In this document: positions 27,963-37,586 of the stretch, piece after piece
Numbering within the stretch: position 1 is the first letter of the stretch
Layout of the letters: each line of letters starts with the position of its first letter
Assembly: GCF_000766865.1 (NCBI RefSeq)
Contig: NZ_JNFA01000025.1
Coordinates: forward strand, 62,001-126,000
DNA from: Listeria booriae
GTDB lineage: Bacteria; Bacillota; Bacilli; Lactobacillales; Listeriaceae
Length of the DNA: 64,000 bases
Reading direction: 5' to 3'
Program-made: the position numbers and the translations under genes
The notes under the pieces: generated by a model
What the model was told of the DNA's origin: nothing
Database searches by the model: none
Seen by the model: the letters and a program-made list of their open reading frames with translations, nothing else

Positions 27963-29000
27963 TTATTCATAACAAATCGCAACTTCCCCGTCGAGCGCCA
28001 ATACGACACACTTGCCACCATCATTCAGTTCAAATACTGGCTGAAAATGCGACGACATCAACTTATTCCAAAAACGCTGATTTTGCTTTTTCTCGTAGCT
28101 CACTTTTGGTGTACTCCCATAAAACAAAAACGTCAATTCAATCAAAGCTTCATTATGACACCGCGATAAAATACGCTCCCGCTTCTCTTCTGGAATCGCC
28201 TCTGAAACAAGCCAGCCATTTTCTTTACGAAACGGAATTTTCTCCTTTTTAAAGAAATCATCGAGGTCTTCTGATGTAATTACTTGTACAAGTTCGTCTG
28301 TATAAATCGCGTTAATTTCGCCGCGAGCTCGTGATTCTTTAATAATAGACGGATCTGACAAAACCTTCCCTGTCACGCTTTCAAATGGCGCAGATACCGG
28401 CAAATTCAAATCGATTAGTAGCTCGTCAGTAATCTCAAGTGGTTCCGCCTCGCCGAGCGTATCAATCAACGGAACGCGTTCCCCTGCAAGACGTCGTTTC
28501 GCCACCTCAACAAAATCTTTCGTCACCGTATCATTTTGCCCACAAACAAGCGCAACTGCCTGGTCATCCATTAAGAACAACACAATTCCCTCATCCTGCA
28601 AATAAAAATGAGGCTGCCATTCTGTTTTCTTTTTATGTTGTACTTTCAAAAGCTTTGGCTGGGCCTCTTTCATCAAGAACACCGACATGCTCGAAACACC
28701 TTCCGTCACATAAAAGCCTCCGATTAAAAATTCCGCGTCACGCAAACTCGGCATTTGCACAAATATTTCATGTCCAGAATATTGATATGGTGTCCCTCTT
28801 TCTTTTAGCGCGGCTTCCAAATGCTTGTCATACTCCATCACAATCATAGCTACATCGTTCCCGCAAATAGCAAGAATATCATCCGCCCCATCGTCACTGA
28901 ACTCCCAATCAAAGACGATTTCCATTGTGGACGCAGCATTTGGAATAATCTCCATCATGAAGTCTTCCGTAATCTTTTCTACACCTTCTATTTTACTCAT
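27963..29000 (-). CDS. Hypothetical soluble protein, SseB-like features
   Basis: 345 aa from ATG 29000 with AGGGGAGA upstream; a frame to 29042 lacks a ribosome site. The protein appears to have two alpha/beta halves (DDILAICGNDVAMIVMEYD; PHFYLQDEGIVLFLMDDQAVALVCG; a later half with RARGEINAIYTDELVQVI). The last part vaguely recalls SseB-type domains, but I would not name it. It heads the three-gene unit with the membrane protein and the DUF4085-like protein. Confidence 0.55.
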   Translation of the reverse strand: MSKIEGVEKITEDFMMEIIPNAASTMEIVFDWEFSDDGADDILAICGNDVAMIVMEYDKHLEAALKERGTPYQYSGHEIFVQMPSLRDAEFLIGGFYVTEGVSSMSVFLMKEAQPKLLKVQHKKKTEWQPHFYLQDEGIVLFLMDDQAVALVCGQNDTVTKDFVEVAKRRLAGERVPLIDTLGEAEPLEITDELLIDLNLPVSAPFESVTGKVLSDPSIIKESRARGEINAIYTDELVQVITSEDLDDFFKKEKIPFRKENGWLVSEAIPEEKRERILSRCHNEALIELTFLFYGSTPKVSYEKKQNQRFWNKLMSSHFQPVFELNDGGKCVVLALDGEVAICYE

Positions 29001-29069
29001 ATGTATCTCCCCTTTTCTTCTATCATACCGAGTTTCCGCCACATCTTCAATGACAAAATGATAGAAAAC

Positions 29070-29098
29070 AAAAAAAAGACCAGCTAGGGGTGCTGGCC
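29070..29098 (-). terminator. Terminator downstream of AI-2E transporter gene
   Basis: On the minus strand GGCCAGC-loop-GCTGGTC is followed by eight T. It lies about 120 bases past the transporter stop and separates it from the 345-aa gene. Confidence 0.75.
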
Positions 29099-29216
29099 TG
29101 AAAAAGGAGTTTCAAGGTATCACAGTTAGAAAAAGGGGGGAAACTAACTGCGTCCTTATTACAGTTTCTATATTACCGTACTCCCATGAAAGTTTTCAGA
29201 AAGGTTCATGAGAATT

Positions 29217-30386
29217 TCATGAAGTTTTGTCTGGTGTTTTCTCAGCAAAGTCGCTCTCGGGTTGTTCCCCGTAAAGTCCCGATACGCGCTTAAACCAGAT
29301 AAACATATGTGTCACAATGACTTTCAGTACTGCATAACCCGGCACTGCAAAAATAACACCGAGTACGCCGAACAGTTTTCCGGCGACTAAAATAACGAAT
29401 AAAATCGTAATTGGGTGGACTTTGAGCGTTTTACCCATAACTTGCGGCGAGATAAATTTCCCTTCCAGTAATTGTACGACTACCCAAACGATGATTAATT
29501 TTAGCAACAACCACGGGGAAGTCACAATCGCAATAATAATCGCTGGTGTAATCGCAATCGCAGGCCCTAAGTAAGGCACGATACTCGTACACGCCGCAAT
29601 AATCGCCAGCGTCAGCGCATACGGCAAGCCAATAATGAGATAACCGATGAATAACAACACACCGATACAAAAACTAACAATGATCTGTCCACGAATATAA
29701 GAACTAATTTGCGCATTGGATTCATGTAACACTTGGCGCGTATGCGCACGCGAGTTCACTGGTAACATTTTTAAAAGGAAATCTGGCAACTTCTTGCCGT
29801 CTTTCAGTAAGTAGAAAAGCACGAGCGGTGTCGTTACAATCGCTAACACGACTTCGGTAACTGTACCAACCACGTTGCCGATACTATCAATGGCACTGCT
29901 TACAACGCCAGCCCCTTTTTCCGAAATGGTTTTCGTAATATCGCTTAAATTCTCCTGTATTTTCGTTTTTGCCTGGTCGAACAACGGTGACCGGGAGAAC
30001 TCGTTGAATTGTGAAACTACTTTGTCCCAATAGCTCGGGAACGTTTTAACTAAACTTACAATTTGGTCTCGCACTGCTGGAACGATAAAACTAAATATTA
30101 GTACCAAAATCCCGATAATAACAAGGTACAAAAGCCCAATCGACCAACCGCGGCGCCATCCCTTTTTCTCGAGCCAATCAATTAATGGGTTTAGTAAATA
30201 ATACGAAATTCCCGCTAAAATAATTGGTGCCGCTACGGTTGAAATGATGACCATCAATGGATGGAAAATAAATGAGATCTTCGTCAACACATAAATATCG
30301 AGTGCTACTAATAGAAAAATAAGTAACCCAAGCACAAATTTGTTTTCTGTGATGAATTTCTTGAATTTGGATAATGATTCTTTCAT
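29217..30386 (-). CDS. AI-2E family (PerM/YtvI-like) membrane protein
   Basis: 389 aa with about eight helices. Family features: the N-terminal helix pair, IVPAVRDQIVSLVKTFPSYW followed by the amphipathic central domain, TTPLVLFYLLKDGKKLP, and the conserved IPYLGPAIAITPAII near helix 6. Members have been described as sodium/proton or AI-2 exporters; which applies here is not visible. It lies downstream of secA2 on the same strand with a 72-base gap, an arrangement I recall from L. monocytogenes. The ribosome site is AAAGGGG. Confidence 0.85.
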   Translation of the reverse strand: MKESLSKFKKFITENKFVLGLLIFLLVALDIYVLTKISFIFHPLMVIISTVAAPIILAGISYYLLNPLIDWLEKKGWRRGWSIGLLYLVIIGILVLIFSFIVPAVRDQIVSLVKTFPSYWDKVVSQFNEFSRSPLFDQAKTKIQENLSDITKTISEKGAGVVSSAIDSIGNVVGTVTEVVLAIVTTPLVLFYLLKDGKKLPDFLLKMLPVNSRAHTRQVLHESNAQISSYIRGQIIVSFCIGVLLFIGYLIIGLPYALTLAIIAACTSIVPYLGPAIAITPAIIIAIVTSPWLLLKLIIVWVVVQLLEGKFISPQVMGKTLKVHPITILFVILVAGKLFGVLGVIFAVPGYAVLKVIVTHMFIWFKRVSGLYGEQPESDFAEKTPDKTS

Positions 30387-30458
30387 TCACTCTAACCCCT
30401 TTCTTACGCTTTGTTGAAAATTATACAAGTAAATCCCGATAAATTCACGTGTCAGCCC

Positions 30459-32774
30459 TTATCCAACGACCAAACCTTCTGGATCAAGTTCTAACAAAGC
30501 ATGCGCAAAGTAGAAATGATACCGATCTTGGAACTTGTTAAATAGCTCTGCGCCCTCTTTTTGGTACATCACTAATGGATCTTGTTGGCCGTAAGCCCGC
30601 AAATGAATCCCTTCGCGCAGTTGCACCATTTGATCGAGATGAACGACCCACATTTGATCAAGCAAATTCAAATAAACTTCCTTCTCAATATGGTGAATCG
30701 TATCTGCAGGAAACTTCGTCCGTTGTTTGCGATGCCAATCAATCAGCGCCTCCACAGCCTCCCGTTTCGACATCAGCGTCACCTGGTCAAAAGAAAACGG
30801 AAATTTCGTGCCGCCGAGCAATTCCGCCATCTGTTCAAAACGCGCGTCCTGATCCTCATTCGGCGCAAAGACATGCTCCGCCACTTCCCGCAAAATTCGC
30901 TCCGAGAACGCGCCCAACTTCTCAATGCTAAGCAGGCGATCACGCTCTTCATATACTTTTTTGCGTTGAATATCAATCACTTCGTCATAAGAAAGCAAAT
31001 CCTTACGGATATCATAGTTCCCGCTCTCCAAACGCTTCTGCGCATCTAAAATCAATTGATGGACCTTGCGCGACCCCACCGGCTTATCGTCAAAATTATA
31101 TTTCTGCTGCGTCCGGCGAACATATTTCTCCCAACGTTTGTTATCAAAATGGTCAATCAGTTCATCATCTAGCGACAAAATAAATTTACTAAAACCAGGG
31201 TCACCACGTCGACCGGATCTACCCATTAACTGCAAATCAATTCGGCGACTTTCATGACGTTCCGTTCCAATCACGGCAAGCCCGCCCAGCTTGTAAACCC
31301 CTTTGTCCAGCTTAATATCCGTCCCGCGCCCAGCCATATTCGTAGCCAGTGTTACCATGCCCTTCTTCCCAGCACGCGCGATAATTTCGGCTTCCTGCGC
31401 ATGGTTTTTCGCGTTTAGCACTTGATGCGGAATTCCCGCCTTCGTTAACAAGTCGCTGACCCACTCATTGCTCTTAATCGAAGACGTCCCAATCAAAATT
31501 GGCTGCCCACGTTCATAACGCCACGACACTTCATAAATAATCGCTTGCCCTTTTTGTTCCTTCGTATAAAAAACTTCATCCGCATTGTCCACCCGATTCA
31601 CACGTAAATGCGTCGGAATGACCACAACATCCATATTATAAATATGTCGGAATTCCTCTTCCTCCGTTTTTGCCGTCCCCGTCATACCCGCAAGCTTCTT
31701 ATACATCCGGAAATAATTCTGCACCGTAATCGTGGCAAGCGTCCTTGATTCCTCACGAACCTCCACGCCCTCTTTTGCCTCAATCGCTTGGTGGAGCCCA
31801 TCATTAAACCGCCGTCCAGGCAGCGCCCGTCCCGTATGTGGATCAATAATCAACACTTCCCCGTCCAGCACCACATAATCCTTATCCTTCTGCATCAAAA
31901 AGTGCGCCCGCAAAAGCAGCATCGTAATTCGGTGAAGCGGCTGATTTTCCTCGGCATACAACGAATCAATTTTCCAGAAACGCTCGGCCTTCTCAATTCC
32001 CGCATCATGCAACCAGACAAGGCGTTTCTTCTCCTCGACCTCGTAATCATCCTTCAGCATTGTCTGCACCAACTCATTGGCAATCCCGTATAACGTCAAG
32101 TCCTCTTCCTTATGATCTGAAATCAAAAGCGGCGTCCGCGCCTCATCAATCAAAATCGAATCCGCCTCATCAATCAGTACAAAATCAAGCCCTGTCTGCA
32201 CTTTATCATCGATTTGCCTCACCATATTGTCCCGCAAATAATCAAAGCCAAACTCAGAAGCCGTCCCGTAAATAACATCTGCCTTATAAATCGCCTGTTT
32301 CTGTTCCTTCTCAAGCCCAGACACATTCAAGCCAACCGACAAGCCGAGGTATTCCAACACTTGTCCAATTTCCTCACGGTCACGCTTTGCCAAATATTCA
32401 TTCGCCGTCACCAAGTGCACCTTGTTCCCGCGCAACACTTCTATGTACATGACAAACAACGAAACCAGCGTCTTTCCTTCCCCCGTCTTCATCTCCGCAA
32501 TTTTCCCGTCACCAAGCACAAACGCCCCAATCAGTTGCACCATCACTGCTTCCAGCCCAACAACCCGGCGCGCTGCCTCTCTCACCAACGTAAAAATATA
32601 AATCCGATCACGCTCCGTAATTTCACGGTCTTTAAACTTTTGTAACCAATGTTGCGTCTGCTCACGCAATGCCTCTTGGTCCATCATTCTATATAAATCT
32701 TCCCGTTTCACTACCTCACGAGCCAGATTCCGATATGCTTTTACAATTTTTCGATCATCATAACTTTGTGCCAT
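30459..32774 (-). CDS. secA2: Accessory Sec translocase ATPase SecA2
   Basis: 771 aa, short for a SecA (~840) and close to Listeria SecA2 (~776). NBD1 has Walker A AEMKTGEGKT and Walker B LIDEADSILIDEART; later come MTGTAKTEEEEF, NMAGRGTDI and the Arg-finger motif GRSGRRGD. The C-terminus stops at ALLELDPEGLVVG, lacking the zinc-binding SecB tail. SecA2 drives export of a subset of proteins, in Listeria notably p60 and NamA, together with SecYEG. It is divergent from iap over a 423-base spacer; no secY2 or glycosylation genes are nearby, so it is a SecA2-only system. Confidence 0.92.
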   Translation of the reverse strand: MAQSYDDRKIVKAYRNLAREVVKREDLYRMMDQEALREQTQHWLQKFKDREITERDRIYIFTLVREAARRVVGLEAVMVQLIGAFVLGDGKIAEMKTGEGKTLVSLFVMYIEVLRGNKVHLVTANEYLAKRDREEIGQVLEYLGLSVGLNVSGLEKEQKQAIYKADVIYGTASEFGFDYLRDNMVRQIDDKVQTGLDFVLIDEADSILIDEARTPLLISDHKEEDLTLYGIANELVQTMLKDDYEVEEKKRLVWLHDAGIEKAERFWKIDSLYAEENQPLHRITMLLLRAHFLMQKDKDYVVLDGEVLIIDPHTGRALPGRRFNDGLHQAIEAKEGVEVREESRTLATITVQNYFRMYKKLAGMTGTAKTEEEEFRHIYNMDVVVIPTHLRVNRVDNADEVFYTKEQKGQAIIYEVSWRYERGQPILIGTSSIKSNEWVSDLLTKAGIPHQVLNAKNHAQEAEIIARAGKKGMVTLATNMAGRGTDIKLDKGVYKLGGLAVIGTERHESRRIDLQLMGRSGRRGDPGFSKFILSLDDELIDHFDNKRWEKYVRRTQQKYNFDDKPVGSRKVHQLILDAQKRLESGNYDIRKDLLSYDEVIDIQRKKVYEERDRLLSIEKLGAFSERILREVAEHVFAPNEDQDARFEQMAELLGGTKFPFSFDQVTLMSKREAVEALIDWHRKQRTKFPADTIHHIEKEVYLNLLDQMWVVHLDQMVQLREGIHLRAYGQQDPLVMYQKEGAELFNKFQDRYHFYFAHALLELDPEGLVVG

Positions 32775-33197
32775 ATTTGCAAGCCTCCTATCCCCCCATT
32801 ATAACCTAGAAACCCTTGTAAAACCAAACAAACTACAGATATTTTTTCAAGCTACAGACAACCCGTTAAGAGCTTTACAAAAAGAAATTATTACATTTTG
32901 ATTACAAATTTCTATTGTTATTCGCAAATAGGTTTCGTTTTGCGCAAGTTTTATTGCGTGAATATACATATTGGTACAACATTAACCCCAAGCCCATGCG
33001 TCTAACGAAGACTTAAAACAGGTGTTCTAATTTCTACTCTTTACAGCAATGTTACAGAAAATACCGCGTGTTCATAGATTCGCTCCAAATCCTTATTTCC
33101 CCATTTGTAATTTAAATTAATTCCCCGTAAAATGGGTATTACATGAGTATGTAAATAAAGACCTAGAATTAAAAGAGTGGGAAGGAGTTTTAAAAAT
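32775..33197. promoter_or_regulatory. secA2-iap divergent spacer with iap promoter
   Basis: No gene seen in 423 bases. On the plus strand TTGTAA (33105-33110) and TAAAAT (33128-33133) are spaced 17 bases and lead into iap with a ~60-base leader and a GGAAGGAG site. A TTGCGCAA-like stretch (32943-32951) is the only other visible dyad. Confidence 0.65.
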
Positions 33198-35042
33198 ATG
33201 AAAAAGGCGGCACTAGCAACGGCAACAGCGGGAATCGCGGTTACAGCCTTTGCAGCACCAACTATCGCATCCGCAAACACAGTCATTGTACAAGCAGGGG
33301 ACACACTATGGGGCATTGCACAAAAAGCAGGTACTGACGTTGATACCATTAAAAAAGCAAATAAATTAACTTCAGATACAATCCATCCCGGTCAAAAATT
33401 AGAAATCGTAAAACAAACTGAGGAAGCAACAAAAGCTGTTAATTCAACATGGCTAAACGTTCGTCAAGGTCCAAGCGTTGATAATTCTATCATCACTTCT
33501 ATCAAAGGCGGCACACAAGTCACTGTTCAATCAACAGAAACAAACGGCTGGAACAAAGTCGAATACGCAGACGGCAAAACAGGTTATGTAAACGGTAAAT
33601 ACCTATCTGACGTATCCGAAGTCACTGCTCCTGCTGCTGACCCAACACCAAGCACTCCATCGACAACAAACGAAACAGTAACAGAACAAGAAACAACAAC
33701 ACCTGCACCAGAAGCACCGAAAGCAGAAGTAGCACAACCAGCAGCAGAACAAGAAGTCTCTGCCAATGCAACAACCTATACAGTAAAAAACGGTGACACA
33801 CTTTGGGCGTTATCTACCAAATTTGGCGTGTCCGTTCAAAAATTAATGTCTTGGAACAACCTATCTTCATCTTCTATCTACGTTGGACAAGTTTTAGCAG
33901 TAGCAGAAAGCGAAGCAAAAGCACCACAAGCTGAACAAGAAGTCACTGCACCAACACCGAAAGAAGAAGCTCCTGAAACAGTAACAGAAGAAGCAACACC
34001 TCCTGTTCAAGAAGAAGCCAAGGAAGAAACACAAGCGCCAACTACACCACCAAAAGAAGAACAAAAAGAAGTAGCTCCGGTCGTTCAAGTAGACACAAAC
34101 GCATCTACATACACAGTTCAAGCCGGTGATTCCCTAGGCAAAATCGCGACCCTTTTCGGAACTAGCGTAGCTAACCTAAAAGCGTTGAACAACTTGTCTA
34201 ACGATACCATCATTGTTGGTGACGAGTTGAAAGTTAAAGGTTCAGCACCTGTCAAAGAAACAGTGACAGAACAAGAGAAACAAACACCAGAAGTAAAACC
34301 TGAAACACAACAACCAACTGTAAAACCAGAGACACAAAAGCCAAGCAATCCGGCTCCAAGCGTCACTAAACCAAGCAAACCTACTGTAGACACATCTAAC
34401 ACAACGAACTACACAGTCCAAAGCGGCGATTCTTACTACACAATCGCACAAAAATTTGGCACAACAGTAGATAACTTGAAAGCACTAAACAACGCGACAA
34501 GTGATAGCCTACAAGTCGGCGATGTATTAAAAGTAAAGGGCACAGCGTCTAACACAACAAACGTAAACAAACCTTCAAGCAATAACAACGCTAGCAAGCC
34601 TTCAAATACAAATAATAACAGCAGCAATAGCAGTAGCTCAAACACAAACAACAACAGCAACTCATCATCATCGTCTGCAAGCTACAGCTCACTAATTAAC
34701 GAAGCAGAAAAACACCTAGGCAAAGCGTATTCTTGGGGCGGTAACGGTCCATCAACATTCGATTGCTCCGGTTACACGAAATATGTCTTCGCTAAATTAG
34801 GCATTTCTATTCCACGTACATCTGGCTCACAATACGCTGCAGCAACTAAAATCAGCGCAAGCCAAGCACAACCAGGCGACCTAGTATTCTTTAACTACGG
34901 AAGCGGTATTGCGCACGTTGGAATATACGTTGGTAACGGTCAAATGATTAACGCGCAAGACAATGGCGTTAAATATGACAATATCACATCCGGCTACTGG
35001 GCTAAATACCTTGTTGGTTACGGCCGCGTAGCAAACTTCTAA
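33198..35042 (+). CDS. iap: p60 peptidoglycan endopeptidase, invasion-associated protein
   Basis: 614 aa starting at [23 protein letters not shown] lies 9 bases upstream and a longer frame from 33177 would swallow it. Signal peptide to about residue 27 (APTIASA). Then LysM1 (~28-72), an SH3b domain (~80-140, [15 protein letters not shown]), LysM2 (~193-238), LysM3 (~305-350), LysM4 (~405-450), an Asn/Ser/Thr-rich linker (~455-495) and a C-terminal NlpC/P60 domain with [11 protein letters not shown] (catalytic Cys), [10 protein letters not shown] (His) and MINAQDN. It cleaves gamma-D-Glu-meso-DAP bonds during septation. Four LysM copies exceed the two of L. monocytogenes p60 as I recall it. 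Likely SecA2-exported. Confidence 0.95.
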   Translation: MKKAALATATAGIAVTAFAAPTIASANTVIVQAGDTLWGIAQKAGTDVDTIKKANKLTSDTIHPGQKLEIVKQTEEATKAVNSTWLNVRQGPSVDNSIITSIKGGTQVTVQSTETNGWNKVEYADGKTGYVNGKYLSDVSEVTAPAADPTPSTPSTTNETVTEQETTTPAPEAPKAEVAQPAAEQEVSANATTYTVKNGDTLWALSTKFGVSVQKLMSWNNLSSSSIYVGQVLAVAESEAKAPQAEQEVTAPTPKEEAPETVTEEATPPVQEEAKEETQAPTTPPKEEQKEVAPVVQVDTNASTYTVQAGDSLGKIATLFGTSVANLKALNNLSNDTIIVGDELKVKGSAPVKETVTEQEKQTPEVKPETQQPTVKPETQKPSNPAPSVTKPSKPTVDTSNTTNYTVQSGDSYYTIAQKFGTTVDNLKALNNATSDSLQVGDVLKVKGTASNTTNVNKPSSNNNASKPSNTNNNSSNSSSSNTNNNSNSSSSSASYSSLINEAEKHLGKAYSWGGNGPSTFDCSGYTKYVFAKLGISIPRTSGSQYAAATKISASQAQPGDLVFFNYGSGIAHVGIYVGNGQMINAQDNGVKYDNITSGYWAKYLVGYGRVANF

Positions 35043-35051
35043 AAAACAAAC

Positions 35052-35086
35052 AAAACCGCGACGGGCATTCTCGTTGCGGTTTTTTA
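35052..35086 (+). terminator. iap terminator
   Basis: AAAACCGCGACG...TGCGGTTTTTT hairpin ten bases after the iap stop. Confidence 0.85.
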
Positions 35087-35138
35087 TTGCCCATTATGAT
35101 ATAGTAAAAGTATTACTTTTTAAATGAGGATGAAACGA

Positions 35139-36326
35139 ATGAACGAAATAACATTGAAAATAAAAAAGAAATACGCCAACCAATACATACAAGGCTATCC
35201 CCTACTAACAAAAGACGTCCTGCAAAGCCTGCCTGAACTAAAAGAAGGCACCATTCTGCGACTCACAGACGAAAATAACCGCTTCATCGCCAAAGGCTAC
35301 CACGGCAACCAAAATAAAGGCATCGGCTGGATACTGACGCACGACGAGTCACAACCATTAAATCAAGCGTTCTTCACAACCCTATTCAAAGAAGCCTTCG
35401 CAAAACGACAATCCTTTTTTCATGACGAAGCAACTACGGCATTCCGTATTTTCAACGGAGAAGGCGACGGTTTAGGCGGACTGACAATCGATTTTTACGA
35501 CGGTTTCCTAGTTTTGCAATGGTATAGCCACGGTATTTACGAATGGAAAAAAATGCTGATTGCAGCCCTACACGACGTACTAGAACCTCGAGGTATCTAT
35601 GAAAAACGCCGTTTCGACGACAAAGGCCAGTACGTAGAAAGCGATGACTTTTTGACAGGCGAAGTTGCTCCTGAACCACTGATCGTTAAAGAAAATGGTA
35701 TTAACTACGCAGTGTACCTAAACGACGGCGCAATGACCGGTATTTTTCTAGATCAGCGCGACGTTCGTAAAACCATTTGCGACACATATGCAGTCGGCCG
35801 AACCGTTTTGAATACATTCTCGTACACAGGCGCTTTTTCCGTAGCCGCAGCATTCGGCGGTGCCACGCACACAACCAATGTCGACGTTGCTAACCGCAGC
35901 ATTCCAAAAACACGCGAACAATTCAGCGTCAATGGCATGGACCCAGCAGCACATACCATCATGGCCGAAGACGTCTTCCAATATTTCAAATACGCCGGCC
36001 GCAAAGAACTAAGCTTTGACCTAGTCATCTTAGACCCACCAAGCTTCGCCCGCACCAAGAAAACAACATTCAGCGTCGCCAAAGACTACGGCAAACTCTT
36101 AGAACAAAGCATCCAGATCACCAACAAAAACGGCATCATCGTCGCATCCACCAACTACGCAGGATACGGCATGGATAAATTCAAAAAAGTAGTCCAAGAA
36201 GCCTTCACCAATCAGAACCGCCGTTACAAAATCGTCGAAGCATTCACCCTCCCAGCCGATTTCGCAACACGCAAAACTTTCAAAGAAGGCAATTATTTAA
36301 AAGTCTTGTTTTTAGAAGTAGCCTAA
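35139..36326 (+). CDS. Class I SAM-dependent rRNA methyltransferase (RlmI-like)
   Basis: 395 aa. The start MNEITLKIKKKYANQ is chosen because GAGG (35127-35130) is 8 bases upstream; ATGs at 35124 and 35130 overlap or precede it. An N-terminal PUA-like domain (EGTILRLTDENNRFIAKGYHGNQNKGIGWIL) is joined to a linker strand region and a Rossmann methyltransferase with GIFLDQRDVRKTI, LNTFSYTGAFSVAAAFGGA (SAM site), VDVANRSIPKTREQF and LVILDPPSFARTKK. This matches RlmI (23S rRNA m5C1962) architecture; which base it modifies in Listeria is unproven. Confidence 0.85.
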   Translation: MNEITLKIKKKYANQYIQGYPLLTKDVLQSLPELKEGTILRLTDENNRFIAKGYHGNQNKGIGWILTHDESQPLNQAFFTTLFKEAFAKRQSFFHDEATTAFRIFNGEGDGLGGLTIDFYDGFLVLQWYSHGIYEWKKMLIAALHDVLEPRGIYEKRRFDDKGQYVESDDFLTGEVAPEPLIVKENGINYAVYLNDGAMTGIFLDQRDVRKTICDTYAVGRTVLNTFSYTGAFSVAAAFGGATHTTNVDVANRSIPKTREQFSVNGMDPAAHTIMAEDVFQYFKYAGRKELSFDLVILDPPSFARTKKTTFSVAKDYGKLLEQSIQITNKNGIIVASTNYAGYGMDKFKKVVQEAFTNQNRRYKIVEAFTLPADFATRKTFKEGNYLKVLFLEVA

Positions 36327-36335
36327 AAAAATAAA

Positions 36336-36368
36336 CCTGCGCGCTAGTCTTTAGCATTCGCAGGTTCT
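36336..36368. terminator. Convergent terminator hairpin
   Basis: AACCTGCG...CGCAGGTT between the methyltransferase and the convergent DUF1801 gene, with A- and T-rich flanks. Confidence 0.75.
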
Positions 36369-36372
36369 TTAC

Positions 36373-36744
36373 TTATTTACGCCAAAACGTTGTGCATTCC
36401 GCCTTGTCCGCAATATTAAAATCAATGATTGTCTTGATTAACGTGTAATCCACCGGTTTGTCCCAAGGCATCTGAATAAGCATTTTTGTCGTAGGATAGC
36501 CAGAAGCAGCAATCGCGTCCGCCAGACGAGCCATGCCTTCCCCTTCCGGAGCAATCGCCATATGTTTCTTCGACACACTAAATCCGATAATAAACGTCCC
36601 ATGATCCGTAAACATTGGCTGATTCCAAGCAACCCGTTGCCCCAAATCCGGATATTCCGTTTCAATCCACGCCAGCACTTCCGCCATACGCGCCTGATGC
36701 TCAGGATTTTCAATATTCCCAATAAACTCTTCAAAAACTTCCAC
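36373..36744 (-). CDS. DUF1801 / YdhG-like protein
   Basis: 123 aa, alpha/beta, with the family pattern VFEEFIGNIENPEHQARMAEVLAWIETEYPDL, WNQPMFTDHGTFIIGFSVSKKHMAI and GYPTTKMLIQMPWDKPVDYTLI. Members such as B. subtilis YdhG (Fra) have been linked to iron handling as frataxin-like proteins. Single gene, with GGAGGG ahead of the ATG. Confidence 0.8.
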   Translation of the reverse strand: MEVFEEFIGNIENPEHQARMAEVLAWIETEYPDLGQRVAWNQPMFTDHGTFIIGFSVSKKHMAIAPEGEGMARLADAIAASGYPTTKMLIQMPWDKPVDYTLIKTIIDFNIADKAECTTFWRK

Positions 36745-36840
36745 GTGTTTCCCTCCTAATGGTTGCGCTATAATAAAACTAGATTACCTCTATTCTAACG
36801 TAAACAAAGCAAAATACAAACAAAAAAGGAGCGATTTTTC

Positions 36841-37356
36841 ATGAAAATACAAGTAGTCGCCTATTCCAACACATGGCCAGCGATATACCAAAACGAATCC
36901 GAGCAAATTTCCGCGATTCTAGAAGATAACCTCGTCGCCATTCACCATATCGGCAGCACCTCCGTGCCAGGCTTACAAGCAAAGCCAATCATTGATATCA
37001 TGCCAGTCGTTCGAAATATCACCGCTGTTGACGCTCATAACAACGCTTTTGAAAAGTTGGGCTATGAATGCATGGGCGAATTTGGCATGCCTGGTCGTCG
37101 TTATTTCCGTAAAGGGAGCGAGACGCGTACACATCATATTCATATTTTTGAAGAAGCGAATCAAGTGGATATTACCCGCCATTTAGCCGTCCGTGATTAT
37201 TTGCGTTCACATCAAGACGTTGCCGACGCTTATGGTGAACTAAAAGCCAAGCTAGCCCTCGAATATCCGGATGATATTGATGGGTATTGTGATGGGAAAG
37301 ATGCGTTTGTGAAAGAGATGGAACGGGAAGCAGTCCGTTGGAGGACAAATCATTAA
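36841..37356 (+). CDS. GrpB-family (UPF0157) nucleotidyltransferase-fold protein
   Basis: 171 aa with the UPF0157 hallmarks HHIGSTSVPGLQAKPIIDIMPVV (the GS-T...D-D nucleotidyltransferase core), RTHHIHIFEEANQVDITRHLAVRDYLR and AKLALEYPDDIDGYCDGK. GGAGC lies upstream. These proteins resemble minimal nucleotidyltransferases, but no activity is established. Its stop overlaps the end of a convergent 33-aa membrane-protein gene by three bases. Confidence 0.85.
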   Translation: MKIQVVAYSNTWPAIYQNESEQISAILEDNLVAIHHIGSTSVPGLQAKPIIDIMPVVRNITAVDAHNNAFEKLGYECMGEFGMPGRRYFRKGSETRTHHIHIFEEANQVDITRHLAVRDYLRSHQDVADAYGELKAKLALEYPDDIDGYCDGKDAFVKEMEREAVRWRTNH

Positions 37357-37454
37357 GTTTGTTTTTTTGAGCGACGAATGAACCAATAAATAAAACCACC
37401 TACAAGAGCCACTGTCATTGCAATAACTATAATTGTGTATATCATGTCAAACAT
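37353..37454 (-). CDS. 33-aa single-span membrane peptide
   Basis: A small frame with a strong GGAGGAGG ribosome site about 11 bases before ATG 37454. It reads MFDMIYTIIVIAMTVALV, then GGFIYWFIRRSKKQT and stop: one hydrophobic span followed by a positively charged tail, so the C-terminus should stay inside. Its last codons overlap the 3' end of the convergent grpB-like gene. No family is recognised; it could be a regulatory membrane peptide or a type I toxin, but no antisense RNA is obvious. Confidence 0.65.
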   Translation of the reverse strand: MFDMIYTIIVIAMTVALVGGFIYWFIRRSKKQT

Positions 37455-37586
37455 ATTATATATTGCCTCCTCCGAATGTGTAATTTATAGAGCACCTATT
37501 TTCTATATTATCATAACACGGAGAACACTCTCTACTAAATGTATAACAAAAAGACACAAACAAAGTTTCAGAAGGAGATGACCAAT

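Noticed and set aside
33894-34451. Cys/Phe-rich minus-strand frames across iap
   Set aside because: They are complements of the repetitive Glu/Pro/Thr linkers of p60 and carry no start signals.
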